A stretch of 64,000 nucleotides of DNA. It comes from Clostridium_AM sp963780135. Its GTDB lineage: Bacteria > Bacillota > Clostridia > Clostridiales > Clostridiaceae. Positions 42,824 to 52,707 of the stretch are shown in pieces. The stretch covers positions 3,162,001-3,226,000 of the forward strand of contig CAWAAR010000003.1 in assembly GCA_963780135.1 (NCBI GenBank), read 5' to 3'. The position numbers were made by a program, and so were the translations under genes. The notes below the pieces were generated by a model. It did not search any database. It was given only the letters and a program-made list of their open reading frames with translations, and was not told the DNA's origin. Each line of letters starts with the position of its first letter. Position 1 is the stretch's first letter.

Positions 42824-44053
42824 ATGCCTTATAAGAAGTTATGTTCAATAGTCTTGCTAACAGTTATGTTTACAATGCTAACTGCATGTGGTAAATCAAC
42901 AAATAATTTATCTGAACTAAAAGAAGTAAAAATAGAAAAGGTTAAAAAGGAAAGTTTAAGTAACTTGTCGGAGCTATCGGGCACATTACAGCCTTTGCAG
43001 GAAGTTACAGTTTCTTTTGAGGTATCAGGTAGAATAAATTCCTTAAATGTACAAGAAGGTACTAGTGTAAAGGTAGCTGATATTTTAGCAGCAGTAGACA
43101 GTAAGGACTATGAATTACAAGTACAGCAGGCTCAAGCAAATGTGGATAAGACACAAGCAGTACTTAATCAAACTGTTAAAGGGGCTAGAGTCCAACAATT
43201 AACAGAAGCTAACTTAAAGTTACAACAATCGGAAACGGATTATAATCAAGCTTTAATTGATTTTAAGAGATATGAAAGCTTATACAAATCAGGGGCCATA
43301 TCACAAAGTGATTATGAAAAGGCTCAAAATTCTTTAAGTTCTGCAAAGAGAAATAGAGATTCTGTGAAAGAAGCCTATTCTCTTACTGCTGAAGGTGCCA
43401 CAGAAGAAGAAAAGCAGCAAGCAAATTCAGCTTATGCGCAGACTCTTGCTGTAAAAGCACAGGCTGAACTGACACTTTCAAAAACTTCTCTTAAATCACC
43501 AATAAAAGGTGTTGTAATATCTAAAAATATTTCAAATGGACAGTTAGTATCTGCAGGCACTGCAGCATGTAAAATAGGAAACATAGATAAGCTTAAGGTT
43601 ACTTTACCAGTACCAGATTATGAAGTTTCTTCTTGGAAAATAGGTGATAAAGTATCTGTAAAGTTATATGAGGGTTCAAGGGATGCACAGATAACAAATG
43701 TATTTTCAGCTACAAATGAAAATACAGGGAGTATAAATGTAGAAGTTACAATAGACAATGCAAAGCATGATTGGCGTCCTGGACAAGTAGTAACCTGTGA
43801 CCATAAATCTAATAGTGGAACTGTTATTTTTGTTCCAAAAGAATCTGTTATAAGTAGTGGAGGCTCAACCCCTTATGTTTTCCTTTTAAAAGATAACAAG
43901 GCGGTAAAAGTTGATGTTAAAATTGGTGAATTAAAAAATAATAAGTTAGAAATTAAATCAGGTATAAATGAAGACGAAAATTTAATTGTTGAAGGAGCAG
44001 ATAGGCTATCCAGTGGTGACAAAGTAAAGGTGCTAGGGGGTGATAACAAGTGA
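42824..44053 (+). CDS. RND efflux periplasmic-adaptor-type lipoprotein
   Basis: A 409-residue membrane-fusion protein. The start is MPYKKLCSIVLLTVMFTMLT followed by AC, a lipobox, so it is a lipoprotein anchored to the outer face of the membrane. The order of parts is typical of AcrA/HlyD: strand SFEVSGRINSLNVQEGTSVK, lipoyl/hairpin with long coiled coil (QAQANVDKTQAVLNQTVKGA to about 200), then LKSPIKGVVISKNISNGQLV and beta-barrel KVTLPVPDYEVSSWKIGDKV. ATG has AAGGAG 8 bases upstream (an in-frame GTG at 42815 is too close). It overlaps the pump gene by 4 bases (GTGA) and pairs with it. Confidence 0.85.
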   Translation: MPYKKLCSIVLLTVMFTMLTACGKSTNNLSELKEVKIEKVKKESLSNLSELSGTLQPLQEVTVSFEVSGRINSLNVQEGTSVKVADILAAVDSKDYELQVQQAQANVDKTQAVLNQTVKGARVQQLTEANLKLQQSETDYNQALIDFKRYESLYKSGAISQSDYEKAQNSLSSAKRNRDSVKEAYSLTAEGATEEEKQQANSAYAQTLAVKAQAELTLSKTSLKSPIKGVVISKNISNGQLVSAGTAACKIGNIDKLKVTLPVPDYEVSSWKIGDKVSVKLYEGSRDAQITNVFSATNENTGSINVEVTIDNAKHDWRPGQVVTCDHKSNSGTVIFVPKESVISSGGSTPYVFLLKDNKAVKVDVKIGELKNNKLEIKSGINEDENLIVEGADRLSSGDKVKVLGGDNK

Positions 44054-47000
44054 TTGAATTTATAGTTAGGAAAAAGAAAATAACCATATTATTTTTTATA
44101 ATAGCTGCTATCGGTGGAATATATGGTTTTATTACATTACCTAGACAGGAAAGTCCGGATATTACTAGCTATACCGCAGTGGTAACAACGGTACTACCAG
44201 GAGGAACTCCCGAAAAAGTAGAACAAACTGTAACTAAGAAAATAGAAGAGAAGATAAAAGGAATACAAGGTTTAAAGTCAATTACCTCAGAATCAAGAGA
44301 TAGTATATCTATTATCACAGTAGAGGTAAATAAAAAACAAAAGCCTAAAGAAAAATGGGATGAACTTAGAAAAAAGGTACAGGATGCAGAGCCGGATTTA
44401 CCGGAGGATGCGAAAAAACCAAAGGTAGATGATGATTTGTCAAAAACCTTTATACAAACTTTAAATATTACAGCAAACTCTTTAGAGGATTTATATAATA
44501 TAAGAACAGATATTAATGGCTGGAAGGATCAGCTTAGAACAATTCAAGGAGTGTCTGATGTTACAATAGTAGGATTACCTGAAAAGCAGGTAAAGGTGGA
44601 TTTGGACACACAAAAATTATATAACTATGGCGTAACATGGAAACAAGTAACAGCAGCAATTAAGGGAGATAGGGATAAAACGCCCTTAGGTAATTTAGAT
44701 AACGAAAATCACAGATATCAATTGGTATTGAGTGAATCCTACAACGCTAAGGATTTAAATAATATAACCGTTTCAACAAGTAAAACAGGAACTCCTATCT
44801 ATTTAAAGGATATAGGAAAAGCTTATATGGATACTGAAAAAGTGGATCATTATGTATACCATAATGGTAAGCCTGCTGTAAATATATCTATTAATGCTGA
44901 AATTGGAACAGATGTACCTTCAGCACAAAAAAGAGTTACTCGGAAAATAGAAACCTTAAAAAAATCTCTGCCAAAAGGAGTTAGATTTGAAAATATATAT
45001 TCTACAGATGAAAGACTAGAGGATATATTCACAAACTTACTTCACGAAACGATTTTTGCCATTGCTTCAGTCTTAATTGTATGTTCTTTAGGGTTAAGTT
45101 TTAATACATCACTTATGATTGCACTAGCAATACCTATATCTATGTCAGTAAGCTTAATGCTCGCTCCACTCTTTGGTGTTACTTTTAACCAAATTACTGT
45201 ATTTGCATTAATTGTAGCACTTGGAATTCTAGTGGACGATGCTGTAGTTGTAAATGATAATATAGACAGACATATTACTGCATTAGGAGAATCTATAGAT
45301 GAAGCATCAATAAATGGACCAAAAGAAGTTTTTACATCTATTTTAACTGCGACACTAGCAACCATTGCTTCATTCTTGCCTATAGCTTTTTTACCAGGCA
45401 ATACAGGAGAATTTGCGCGTCCAATACCAGTTATTGTTTGTATAGCGATGATAGCATCAATGGTTATGGCTCTTACTATTATACCTGTTTTTCGTATATG
45501 GTATGGTAAAAGAGTAGGCAAAAAGGAAGATCTTAGTAAGCCAGCAGGCCTTTTAGGAAAACAAATTAATGTAATTACAAATTGGTATGCTAATAAGTTT
45601 ATGGCTAGAATATTAGATAATCCTTTAAAAGCAGTTACAATATCAACCTTAATTACATTGTGTGCTTACATTTTAGTAGCATTTATACCAATACAGCTTT
45701 TCCCAAGGGCAGATAGAGCAGAAATGCTTATAAATATAAATAACCAGCCTGGAAGCAGTATACAAGATACCAGGACTATTGTGGAAGGTGTATCTAAATG
45801 GGTAAAATCACAGCCTAATGTAAAATTGGTAGCAGCTTATGCAGGAGGACCAACTCCATCCATGTTTTTAACAATTGAAAATATCAAAGACAGCGAACAA
45901 TCTGGACAAATTTTTGTGAAGATTGATAAAACAAAAATGAAAACTTCTGACATCAGTGATAAATGGAATAGGGAGTTAAAAAAACTCTATCCACAAGCAG
46001 AAGTTGTACCAAGAGAATTACTAATGGGATTTCCAGTTGGTAAGCCTGTAGTAATAAGAGTTTATGGACAAGACATAAATAAGCTTCGTACTATGTCGCA
46101 GCAGGTGAAAAGTAAAATTAAAAACATCGATGGAATTTCTAATGTAAAAGACAATATCGGTATTGATAATTACAGTTATAAAATAGAAATAAATAAGCCT
46201 TTAATGGATAAGATGCTGGTTAATTATTCAGATGTAACAAGTACTATCCGTTTGATAAATGACGGTATAACTATAGATAAATTTGATGACAAAAACGATG
46301 TATCAGATATAGTATTGTATGCAAATAAATCAAAGGAAGATCCGATGATTAGTTTTGAACGTTTAAGCGTTCCAAATGCTGAGGGACAGCAGATACCTTT
46401 AAAGCAGCTAGCTAAAATTACGCCTTCTTTCTCAATTAATTCAATATCTCGTCGTAACTTAACTAGGTATGTTGAAATATCTGCTGATGTGGATGGCATA
46501 ACAGCAGATGCTGCGATGAAAGAAGTTAAAAAATCAGTCCGTACTATTGATTTTCCGGAAGATTTCAGCTGGGAGGCAGGAGGAGAAACTGTTGAGTCTG
46601 TAGATATATTTAATGATTTAATAAAACTTTTATTAATATCAGCAGTGCTAATTATAACCATTATAATATTACAATTTTACTCCTTTAGTGCTCCAGTTAT
46701 AGTTACTAGTACTTTCCTTTTAGCTTTTGGAGGCAGTATAATTGGATTATTTGTTACAGGAAAGCAGCTAGGGTTTATGGCTATTTTAGGAGCAATAGCA
46801 CTAATAGGTATTGTTGCAAGAAATGGAATAGTACTTATAGAATTTATTGAAGAGGAAAGGAAAAAAGGTGTTGAGCTTAAACAGGCAGTTATTAATGCTG
46901 GAGAAGCGAGATTTAGGCCTGTTGTTTTAACTTCTATGACAGCAATTGCAGGACTTATACCGATGTCTACAACTGGAGAAATACTTTTCAAGCCTATGGG

Positions 47001-47133
47001 AATAGTTATTATTTTTGGTTTAATCTATTCTACAGTACTCACGTTAGTTGTAGTTCCAGCTTTTTATACTATTATTGCCGAACTTAAGATGAAACTTAAA
47101 AAGTCAAAATTTAAAGCAGTTAAATTGAAGTGA
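44050..47133 (+). CDS. RND efflux permease (AcrB/HAE1-like)
   Basis: A 1027-residue proton-driven pump. Starts at GTG within GTGA of the adaptor stop, so the genes are translationally coupled. It has a TM1 segment (KKITILFFIIAAIGGIYGFI), LPRQESPDI, the porter domain (LPGGTPEKVEQTVTKKIEEK), TM4 with the paired aspartates in IVALGILVDDAVVVNDN (about 390-405), and the matching second half with GIVARNGIVLIEFIEEERKK (about 915-935). It would expel drugs, fatty acids or lipid precursors. Full-length; regulated by the divergent TetR. Confidence 0.9.
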   Translation: MIEFIVRKKKITILFFIIAAIGGIYGFITLPRQESPDITSYTAVVTTVLPGGTPEKVEQTVTKKIEEKIKGIQGLKSITSESRDSISIITVEVNKKQKPKEKWDELRKKVQDAEPDLPEDAKKPKVDDDLSKTFIQTLNITANSLEDLYNIRTDINGWKDQLRTIQGVSDVTIVGLPEKQVKVDLDTQKLYNYGVTWKQVTAAIKGDRDKTPLGNLDNENHRYQLVLSESYNAKDLNNITVSTSKTGTPIYLKDIGKAYMDTEKVDHYVYHNGKPAVNISINAEIGTDVPSAQKRVTRKIETLKKSLPKGVRFENIYSTDERLEDIFTNLLHETIFAIASVLIVCSLGLSFNTSLMIALAIPISMSVSLMLAPLFGVTFNQITVFALIVALGILVDDAVVVNDNIDRHITALGESIDEASINGPKEVFTSILTATLATIASFLPIAFLPGNTGEFARPIPVIVCIAMIASMVMALTIIPVFRIWYGKRVGKKEDLSKPAGLLGKQINVITNWYANKFMARILDNPLKAVTISTLITLCAYILVAFIPIQLFPRADRAEMLININNQPGSSIQDTRTIVEGVSKWVKSQPNVKLVAAYAGGPTPSMFLTIENIKDSEQSGQIFVKIDKTKMKTSDISDKWNRELKKLYPQAEVVPRELLMGFPVGKPVVIRVYGQDINKLRTMSQQVKSKIKNIDGISNVKDNIGIDNYSYKIEINKPLMDKMLVNYSDVTSTIRLINDGITIDKFDDKNDVSDIVLYANKSKEDPMISFERLSVPNAEGQQIPLKQLAKITPSFSINSISRRNLTRYVEISADVDGITADAAMKEVKKSVRTIDFPEDFSWEAGGETVESVDIFNDLIKLLLISAVLIITIIILQFYSFSAPVIVTSTFLLAFGGSIIGLFVTGKQLGFMAILGAIALIGIVARNGIVLIEFIEEERKKGVELKQAVINAGEARFRPVVLTSMTAIAGLIPMSTTGEILFKPMGIVIIFGLIYSTVLTLVVVPAFYTIIAELKMKLKKSKFKAVKLK

Positions 47134-47278
47134 AATCTTTAGCTAGAGTAATGATAATAGATTTTATATTTCAAGACAAATCAAAGCACAACAAGACAGA
47201 AATAAAATCCTATCTTTTGATATACTTTAGTGGCGGTAAGAAATTAGAATTAAAGTTATTAAAGGGAGGACATATTAA

Positions 47279-48181
47279 ATGGAAAATTATTATAAAATTA
47301 GAGGAAAAGATATATATACTGAAATTTTAGGAGATGATTCATCTCCTGTATTGTTATTTATTCATGGTGGGCCTGGTGGAATTGGTGCTGCAGATTTCAT
47401 TCAATATCAGGGGAAGAGATTGTCAAAAAACTTTAAAGTTATAGCTCCAGATCAAAGAGGAGTATGGAGATCTGAAGCTATTTTAGATGAGGAACATATT
47501 TCGCTAGAAGATATTATTGAAGACTTTGAAGAATTAAGAAAAAAATTACATATAAATAAATGGTCACTGCTTAGTCATTCATTTGGTGGGTATCTTGCTG
47601 TGCTTTATGCTAATTTATACCCTGATTCTATTGAATGTATGATATATGAAAGTCCATCTTTTGATTTTGCACTTTCAGAGCGGTCTATGCTAAAGGGAGC
47701 AGCAAATGAATTGGATAAGTTAGGAAATCCTATATTGGCAGAAGAATATTTTAAAGCTTTAAAAGAAATTACAGATTATAAAGAGATTCATAAACTGTTT
47801 ATGAAGGCGTTAAATGAGCTTGGAGAAAACTGTAATAACTTTATGTGGTTTGGACAAGATAAGCAAGTAATTGAGAAAATAGCTAGATCCACTAAAGGCG
47901 GTGGAAACTTGTGGGGTAAATCCACCAATACAAGAATGAAATTGCTGGAGGATTGGCGGGTGTATAATGATGTATTTACTGAATTGTCAAATGTAAACAA
48001 GCCTTCTCTGTTAATTAAAGGTAAATATGACCCAATAACTTGTGAAGTACAAATAGCAGAATTTATGAATCGAGTTCCAGATAAACAAGTGATTAGATTT
48101 GATTTTTCTGGTCATTATGTTAGAATTGAGGAGCCCGATAAGTATTGTGAAGTTATAAAAAAATATATACTTAACTTTTGA
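47279..48181 (+). CDS. Alpha/beta hydrolase, proline-iminopeptidase-like
   Basis: A 300-residue alpha/beta hydrolase. The oxyanion-hole motif is LFIHGGPGGIGAADFIQYQG (about 23-42), the nucleophile is in LLSHSFGGYLAVLYA (Ser in S-H-S-F-G-G, about 103), and the acid and base are in LLIKGKYDPITCEVQ and FDFSGHYVRIEEPD. HGGPG is typical of prolyl/aminopeptidase S33 and related hydrolases. ATG with AAGGGAGG about 9 bases upstream. It follows the RND pair in the same direction but likely has its own function; substrate unknown. Confidence 0.8.
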   Translation: MENYYKIRGKDIYTEILGDDSSPVLLFIHGGPGGIGAADFIQYQGKRLSKNFKVIAPDQRGVWRSEAILDEEHISLEDIIEDFEELRKKLHINKWSLLSHSFGGYLAVLYANLYPDSIECMIYESPSFDFALSERSMLKGAANELDKLGNPILAEEYFKALKEITDYKEIHKLFMKALNELGENCNNFMWFGQDKQVIEKIARSTKGGGNLWGKSTNTRMKLLEDWRVYNDVFTELSNVNKPSLLIKGKYDPITCEVQIAEFMNRVPDKQVIRFDFSGHYVRIEEPDKYCEVIKKYILNF

Positions 48182-48192
48182 AGTTTAAAAAT

Positions 48193-48453
48193 TATGTGAC
48201 GCAACTTTTTTAGTGGAGAGTGTAGAATTGAGAGTTGAGAGTGAAGGTTGATTTTTAGCTATCGCAAAAAATCTTTAAATTTATATAAGTCAGCAATGTT
48301 TCGTTTTAGCGAAACGAGCCATGAAAAATTTAATCAAAGATTTTTTGTAGTGTAACGGAAAAAAATCCACATTAACTCTCCACTCTCAATTATCAACTCT
48401 CAACTAGCAAAGCGAAGCGTCGCATCTTGCTTATATTAAGTCAAATTTTCATA
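48193..48453 (-). repeat. Dispersed palindromic element, copy 2, diverged arms
   Basis: Core CTTTAAATTTATATAAGTCA, then GCAATGTTTCGTTTTAGCGAAACGAG and AATTTAATCAAAGATTTTTT, matches copies 1 and 3 (same orientation as copy 3). The arms differ: GTGGAGAGTGTAGAATTGAG on the left is answered by AACTCTCCACTCTCAATTATC on the right, still complementary to each other. GTGACGCAAC on the left and GCGTCGCATCTTGCTTATATT on the right correspond to the outer boxes. It separates the hydrolase and AraC genes. Confidence 0.8.
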
Positions 48454-48480
48454 TAATGATTTTGAAAGGAGATGAGGAAG

Positions 48481-49362
48481 TTGGAAACAATTATGTTGCT
48501 TAACAATACACTTGAATACATTGAAAGAAATTTGGATGCAGAACTTAATATAGATGACATATCAAAAGTTGCATGTTCATCACGATATCACTTTCAGCGT
48601 GTTTTTTATGCATTAACAGGGTTTACAGTAAGTCAGTATATAAAAAATCGCAGACTTACTCTTGCTGCAGAAGAGCTTACTGTAACAGACAAAAGAGTAA
48701 TTGATATAGCATTAAAATATGGTTATGAAAGTCCAGAAGCATTTACTAAAGCTTTTAAAAGACTCCATGGAATATCACCATCAGCTTTAAAAAAGCTTAA
48801 TGGAAAAATTAAAGCTTTTCCCAAAATCTCTTTTCAAATATCAATAAAAGGAGAATCTGAAATTATTTATAAAATAGTTGAAAAGGAAGATTTTAAAGTA
48901 TTTGGTGCAGGATTTGTAACAACTAAAGTTAACGATGCAGCCTATAGAGAGATACCAGAATTCATTAGTAAGATTTTTGAAGATGGAACACATGATAGAA
49001 TTAATCAAGTATTAGGTAATCCTAAAGGTAGTTTACTTAATGGCTTTCATTATGATTTTAAAGAAAATGGCACAAGAAAATATATGATGGGATATGAAAT
49101 GCCTAAAGCAGGGATATCAGATGAATTTATGATACTTAAAGTACCTAAACTTACATGGGCAATATTTGAAGGTTATGGAACTAAGCCAGATAACTCCATT
49201 ATACAGGATATATGGAGACGCATATATTCTGAATGGTTTCCTTCCTCTGGATTTGAACAAGTGGAAGGTCCATGCATTGAAAAAAACTTTTGGGATGATA
49301 AAAAAGCTGAATACAAATGTGAAGTATGGATTCCTGTGAAAAGGAAATCCATTAATTCATGA
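48481..49362 (+). CDS. AraC family regulator with GyrI-like domain
   Basis: A 293-residue activator. Residues 1-110 are an AraC DNA-binding domain: NIDDISKVACSSRYHFQRVF and ALTGFTVSQYIKNRRLTLAA, then DIALKYGYESPEAFTKAFKR (two helix-turn-helix units). Residues 120-293 form a GyrI-like small-molecule-binding barrel (EDFKVFGAGFVTTKV; YEMPKAGISDEFMILKVPKL; ECEVWIPVKR-like tail). TTG at 48481 is chosen since AAGGAG at 48466-48471 directly abuts the in-frame ATG at 48472. Ligand unknown; related regulators sense lipophilic drugs. Confidence 0.8.
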   Translation: METIMLLNNTLEYIERNLDAELNIDDISKVACSSRYHFQRVFYALTGFTVSQYIKNRRLTLAAEELTVTDKRVIDIALKYGYESPEAFTKAFKRLHGISPSALKKLNGKIKAFPKISFQISIKGESEIIYKIVEKEDFKVFGAGFVTTKVNDAAYREIPEFISKIFEDGTHDRINQVLGNPKGSLLNGFHYDFKENGTRKYMMGYEMPKAGISDEFMILKVPKLTWAIFEGYGTKPDNSIIQDIWRRIYSEWFPSSGFEQVEGPCIEKNFWDDKKAEYKCEVWIPVKRKSINS

Positions 49363-49622
49363 TTTTTGTATTAGGTAGGACAGGTAGTAATGGTTACACA
49401 ATGGCATTATTATTATAATCAAGTATTTTACATATTATATTGGAATTAATGAATTGGTTTAAATTAAATGTTATAATTAACAGAGTAAGTAACTATAACA
49501 TAAATAATATATCTAATATTGATAATATTTCCAGGGAATATATATAATTTCTATAGGTGAACCATATTTAATATTTAAAAGGTGATTATATTTATATAAT
49601 CTTTATGGAGAGTGATGTATTA

Positions 49623-50258
49623 ATGAAGTTTGTAGATATAGAAAAATGGAATAGAAAAAACCACTATAATTATTTCAAGGAACTTGATTACCCTCATTTT
49701 AATATTTGTGGAAATATTGATATTACAAAATTCTATAGGTACATTAAAGATAATAAAAGTCCGTTTTTTATATCATTTTTGTATGTTGCAACAAAAACAG
49801 CAAATAATATAAAAGAATTTCGATTTAGAATAAGAGAAGATAAGGTAGTTGAACATGAAATTGTAAATCCATCTTTTACTATAATGAGTGAGAGTGAAGT
49901 GTTTAGTTTTTGTACATCAAAATTTATTGATGAATTTAATGATTTTAAAACTAACACATCAAAGAAAATTGAGGAAACAAAAAACAATGTGATTATAGAA
50001 GATGAGCCAGGTCGTGATGATCTTTTATATATAACCAGTATTCCCTGGATTTCATTTACCAATATAACGCACCCAATTCAAATGAATCCTGCTGATAGTA
50101 TTCCGAGAATAGCCTGGGGCAAATATTTTGAGGAAAATGGAAAAATTAAGTTGCCGCTGTCTGTTCAGGTACATCATGCATTAGTTGATGGTGTGCATGT
50201 TGGACAGTATTTTAATATGATTCAAGAAATTTTAGATAATCCTTTAAGATATCTGTAG
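49623..50258 (+). CDS. Chloramphenicol acetyltransferase-like enzyme
   Basis: A 211-residue trimeric-type CAT fold. It begins MKFVDIEKWNRKNHYNYFKE, with the W-x-R-x-x-x-x-x-x-Y pattern of CATs. The active-site stretch is LSVQVHHALVDGVHVGQYF (about 180-198), whose HHxxxDG holds the catalytic His. In between are ITSIPWISFTNITHPI and PRIAWGKYFEENGKIKLPL. ATG 49623 is preferred over the ATG at 49605, which precedes the GGAG. It may confer low-level chloramphenicol acetylation or act on another substrate; divergence from known CATs leaves this open. Confidence 0.8.
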   Translation: MKFVDIEKWNRKNHYNYFKELDYPHFNICGNIDITKFYRYIKDNKSPFFISFLYVATKTANNIKEFRFRIREDKVVEHEIVNPSFTIMSESEVFSFCTSKFIDEFNDFKTNTSKKIEETKNNVIIEDEPGRDDLLYITSIPWISFTNITHPIQMNPADSIPRIAWGKYFEENGKIKLPLSVQVHHALVDGVHVGQYFNMIQEILDNPLRYL

Positions 50259-50704
50259 GATATATTGATGAATTGTGATTGTTAAAAGTAAAAGAATAGA
50301 AGGTAAAATTATTGGATTTACTGGCTTAGAGGGAAGTAAACTAAGTAGATTTAGAAATAAAGCAGGAGTTGGATTTTTTGTACTTTTACATAAATTAACA
50401 TTTAGAATTTGTAAAAAAAGTGCATTTACAAATGATAGAAATTGTTGTATAATAAAAAGTTAGTAAAATTTACGGTTTTATCTTTTGCTAGAATAACTAT
50501 ATTATATATCAAAAACCATTGAGATACAAGAAAGAGTGACTAAATCTAGGTGTATGTTCACTTATATATAATAACTTTGCAGCTTTGAATTAGAATGAAG
50601 TTAATTATGATATATGCAATTTAGTAGCAGTGTAAAAAAATGATATAATATTTTCATAAAGACGTCTTTATATAATTTGTTAACAGGTATAGGAGTGATT
50701 TTTT
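50259..50704 (+). other. Gap without supported gene
   Basis: A frame of 62 codons from GTG 50275 reads KSKRIEGKIIGFTGLEGSKL but lacks a ribosome-binding site and a recognisable family. The rest is A+T-rich with no further structure except the promoter-like region before the next gene. Confidence 0.4.
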
Positions 50705-51160
50705 ATGAATATATTATTTAAAAAAGCAGATATTGAAGATGCACATAGGTTATTAGAAGTACAAAAAATGAGTTTTTATGATGATTATGTAGATTATGGA
50801 GAATGTCCTGCATATGAACATTCCATAGAGGACATGGAAAACATAATAAAGACTGCAATAACATATAAAATAATTCATAATAATATGATAATAGGTGATG
50901 TAGTTGTGCGAAAACGTGAAAATAACAATTATTATTTGGGGGGAATATGTATTATTCCAGAGTATCAGAATTTTGGTATAGGTAAAAAAGCAATAATGCA
51001 TATAGAACAAGAGAATCCAGATGCTGTTTCTTGGGAGCTGGAAACTCCTTTTGATAGATATAGAAATCATCATTTTTATCAAAAAATGGGTTACAAAAAG
51101 ATTGGTGAATATAGGCATTCTGATAAATTAGTGCTTTTCAATTTTAAAAAGATAATGTGA
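50705..51160 (+). CDS. GNAT family N-acetyltransferase
   Basis: A 151-residue GNAT. It starts MNILFKKADIEDAHRLLEVQ, continues with IIGDVVVRKRENNNYYLGGI and has the acetyl-CoA loop ICIIPEYQNFGIGKKAIMHI (Q-x-x-G-x-G, about 81-100). It ends with HHFYQKMGYKKIGEYRHSDK. ATG start after AGGAG. It is complete, unlike the GNAT fragments at about 58980 and 61677. Substrate unknown. Confidence 0.85.
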   Translation: MNILFKKADIEDAHRLLEVQKMSFYDDYVDYGECPAYEHSIEDMENIIKTAITYKIIHNNMIIGDVVVRKRENNNYYLGGICIIPEYQNFGIGKKAIMHIEQENPDAVSWELETPFDRYRNHHFYQKMGYKKIGEYRHSDKLVLFNFKKIM

Positions 51161-51211
51161 AATTAGTATTTTAACTTAAATACTGTATTATTTAGAGGAG
51201 TGAACTACACC

Positions 51212-51414
51212 CTGTCAAGTAGACAGCGAAAATAATAAAAAAAGCTTAAGCGGCTAAAGTCCTAAATTACATTGGACTTAGGCCGTTTAATCTTTTTTGT
51301 AATTTCTCATTATTGTAAAAGAGAATATATTCATCGATTGATTTAGAGAGATCTTTATAGGTATGATATTTGTGTAGGTAATATTTTTCACACTTGAGAA
51401 TTCCCCAAAAGGCT
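51212..51414 (-). mobile_element. IS3-family (IS150-like) transposase remnant
   Basis: On the minus strand the frame AFWGILKCEKYYLHKYHTYK followed by DLSKSIDEYILFYNNEKLQK and RLNGLSPM is the C-terminus of an IS3-type orfB transposase (DDE, family motif F-Y-N-x-x-R/K-x-x-x-x-L-x-x-x-S-P). A TAA at 51267-51269 interrupts it; FRTLAA continues to a second stop at 51246. The adjacent TGTCAAGTAGACAG (51213-51226) looks like the element's right end. The rest of the transposase is missing. Confidence 0.75.
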
Positions 51415-51587
51415 TGTTATAAATGAAAACATCAACCAGGTTATTTAAAAACTAAATAATGTGGTGTTGAAAATCAGTACAATTTATACAAAACTATGAA
51501 AGTATAGAATATGATGGTATAATTTTTAAATAATTATACCACAGATAAAATCAGAGAAATTTAACTCATTGAAGTAGGAGGATGACA
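51415..51587 (+). other. Gap upstream of the DUF1835 cluster
   Basis: Remainder of the intergenic region after the IS remnant. No gene; TATGATGGTATAATTTT near 51512 may be a promoter -10 region, and AGGAGG ends it. Confidence 0.35.
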
Positions 51588-52616
51588 ATGAATAATATAG
51601 TTAATATATGTTTTACGGAAGGTGCAGGAGGAAAATTTAGAATTGCTATTAAGATGAATAAACTGCATGGACAGCAAAAAGTTATAGTTCTTTCTGATGA
51701 TCTTTCACATGGACCTATAAAAGGCGGAGTGAACATTGAAGAAAGAATTAATTGGTGGAGTATTGTTGATGGAGATGAATATTTTGTTGATTATGGTTTA
51801 GATGAGTTAAAAGAAAATTATAATACATTTTACAATGAAATTTCTAAAATAAATGATAACGATACTGTATATTTATGGTATGGTTCAAGTCAAGAGGTTT
51901 GTGGAATGTTATATGCTTTAGAACTTTTAAAGGATAAAAATTTAAATATATATTTAATAAATGTAACAGATGCGGTTGTGAAGCATAAAGAAAATGTGTA
52001 TTTAGCTAGAGATAGTGGATACATCGTACCACAATATATAGAAAAATATGTAAGTTTAAAGCAAAAATTGGATTCAGATAAATATAAGGAGCTTCTTGAT
52101 ACTTGGGAATTATTAAAAAATGATAATTCAATATTACGTGTTTTTAAAAATGAAAAAATAAGAAGTGTAGATGAAACTTATTTCGATATAGACCTATTAA
52201 AATACATCCCAAAAGAATTTAGAAACTCAGCTGAAGTTGTGAGGTCGGTAATCGAAAATAGTGATGTAGAAGTTTCCTTCGATTATATATTCTGGAGGGT
52301 AAAAGAATTAGTTAAGTTAGGAAAAATTGATTACACATGTTCTCAAACTTATCATGGTAAATTTGAGAGCATGAAAATGGAAATAAAGATAACAGAAGAA
52401 GGAGTAAATCATCTAAGTACCGATCAAAAGGCTATGAGTATTTGGAAAGATAATAAAAAATCTTTAGATGGAAAAGAATATGTGATAAATCAATATATAG
52501 AAGAAGGCAGATTAGATGAGAAAATAAACATAGCTAGAAGATTAAAGGATGTATTAGATGCAAAGACCATAGCAGATAAAACAGGCTTAACTGTAGGTCA
52601 AGTTAAAAATTTATGA
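51588..52616 (+). CDS. DUF1835/DUF3658-like protein with C-terminal helical tail, paralogue 1
   Basis: A 342-residue soluble protein. Residues 1-150 match DUF1835: NICFTEGAGGKFRIAIKMNK, VIVLSDDLSHGPIKGGVNIE, DTVYLWYGSSQEVCGMLYAL and LNIYLINVTDAVV. Residues about 160-270 resemble DUF3658. The last 45 residues form a charged helical tail, EGRLDEKINIARRLKDVLDA plus KTIADKTGLTVGQVKNL, like the tail of Rpn-type recombination proteins. ATG 51588 is chosen because AGGAGG (51576-51581) abuts an in-frame ATG at 51582. Function unknown. Confidence 0.75.
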   Translation: MNNIVNICFTEGAGGKFRIAIKMNKLHGQQKVIVLSDDLSHGPIKGGVNIEERINWWSIVDGDEYFVDYGLDELKENYNTFYNEISKINDNDTVYLWYGSSQEVCGMLYALELLKDKNLNIYLINVTDAVVKHKENVYLARDSGYIVPQYIEKYVSLKQKLDSDKYKELLDTWELLKNDNSILRVFKNEKIRSVDETYFDIDLLKYIPKEFRNSAEVVRSVIENSDVEVSFDYIFWRVKELVKLGKIDYTCSQTYHGKFESMKMEIKITEEGVNHLSTDQKAMSIWKDNKKSLDGKEYVINQYIEEGRLDEKINIARRLKDVLDAKTIADKTGLTVGQVKNL

Positions 52617-52707
52617 TGAGGATGATTTTAATAGAAAATTATAAAAATTAGTTATATAATATATAAAATCACACAATTAGAAATAGAAAGCTGGCAGGAG
52701 GATAACT

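Noticed and set aside
45042..45521. Minus-strand frames inside the RND pump gene
   Set aside because: They are antisense to a well-supported membrane protein and have the composition expected of such shadows.
47130..47330. A 66-codon frame overlapping the end of the RND gene and the start of the hydrolase gene
   Set aside because: It overlaps two well-supported genes in another frame, and its codons are not those of a known family.
50275..50463. A 62-codon frame behind the CAT-like gene
   Set aside because: No ribosome-binding site and no recognisable family; left as part of the gap.
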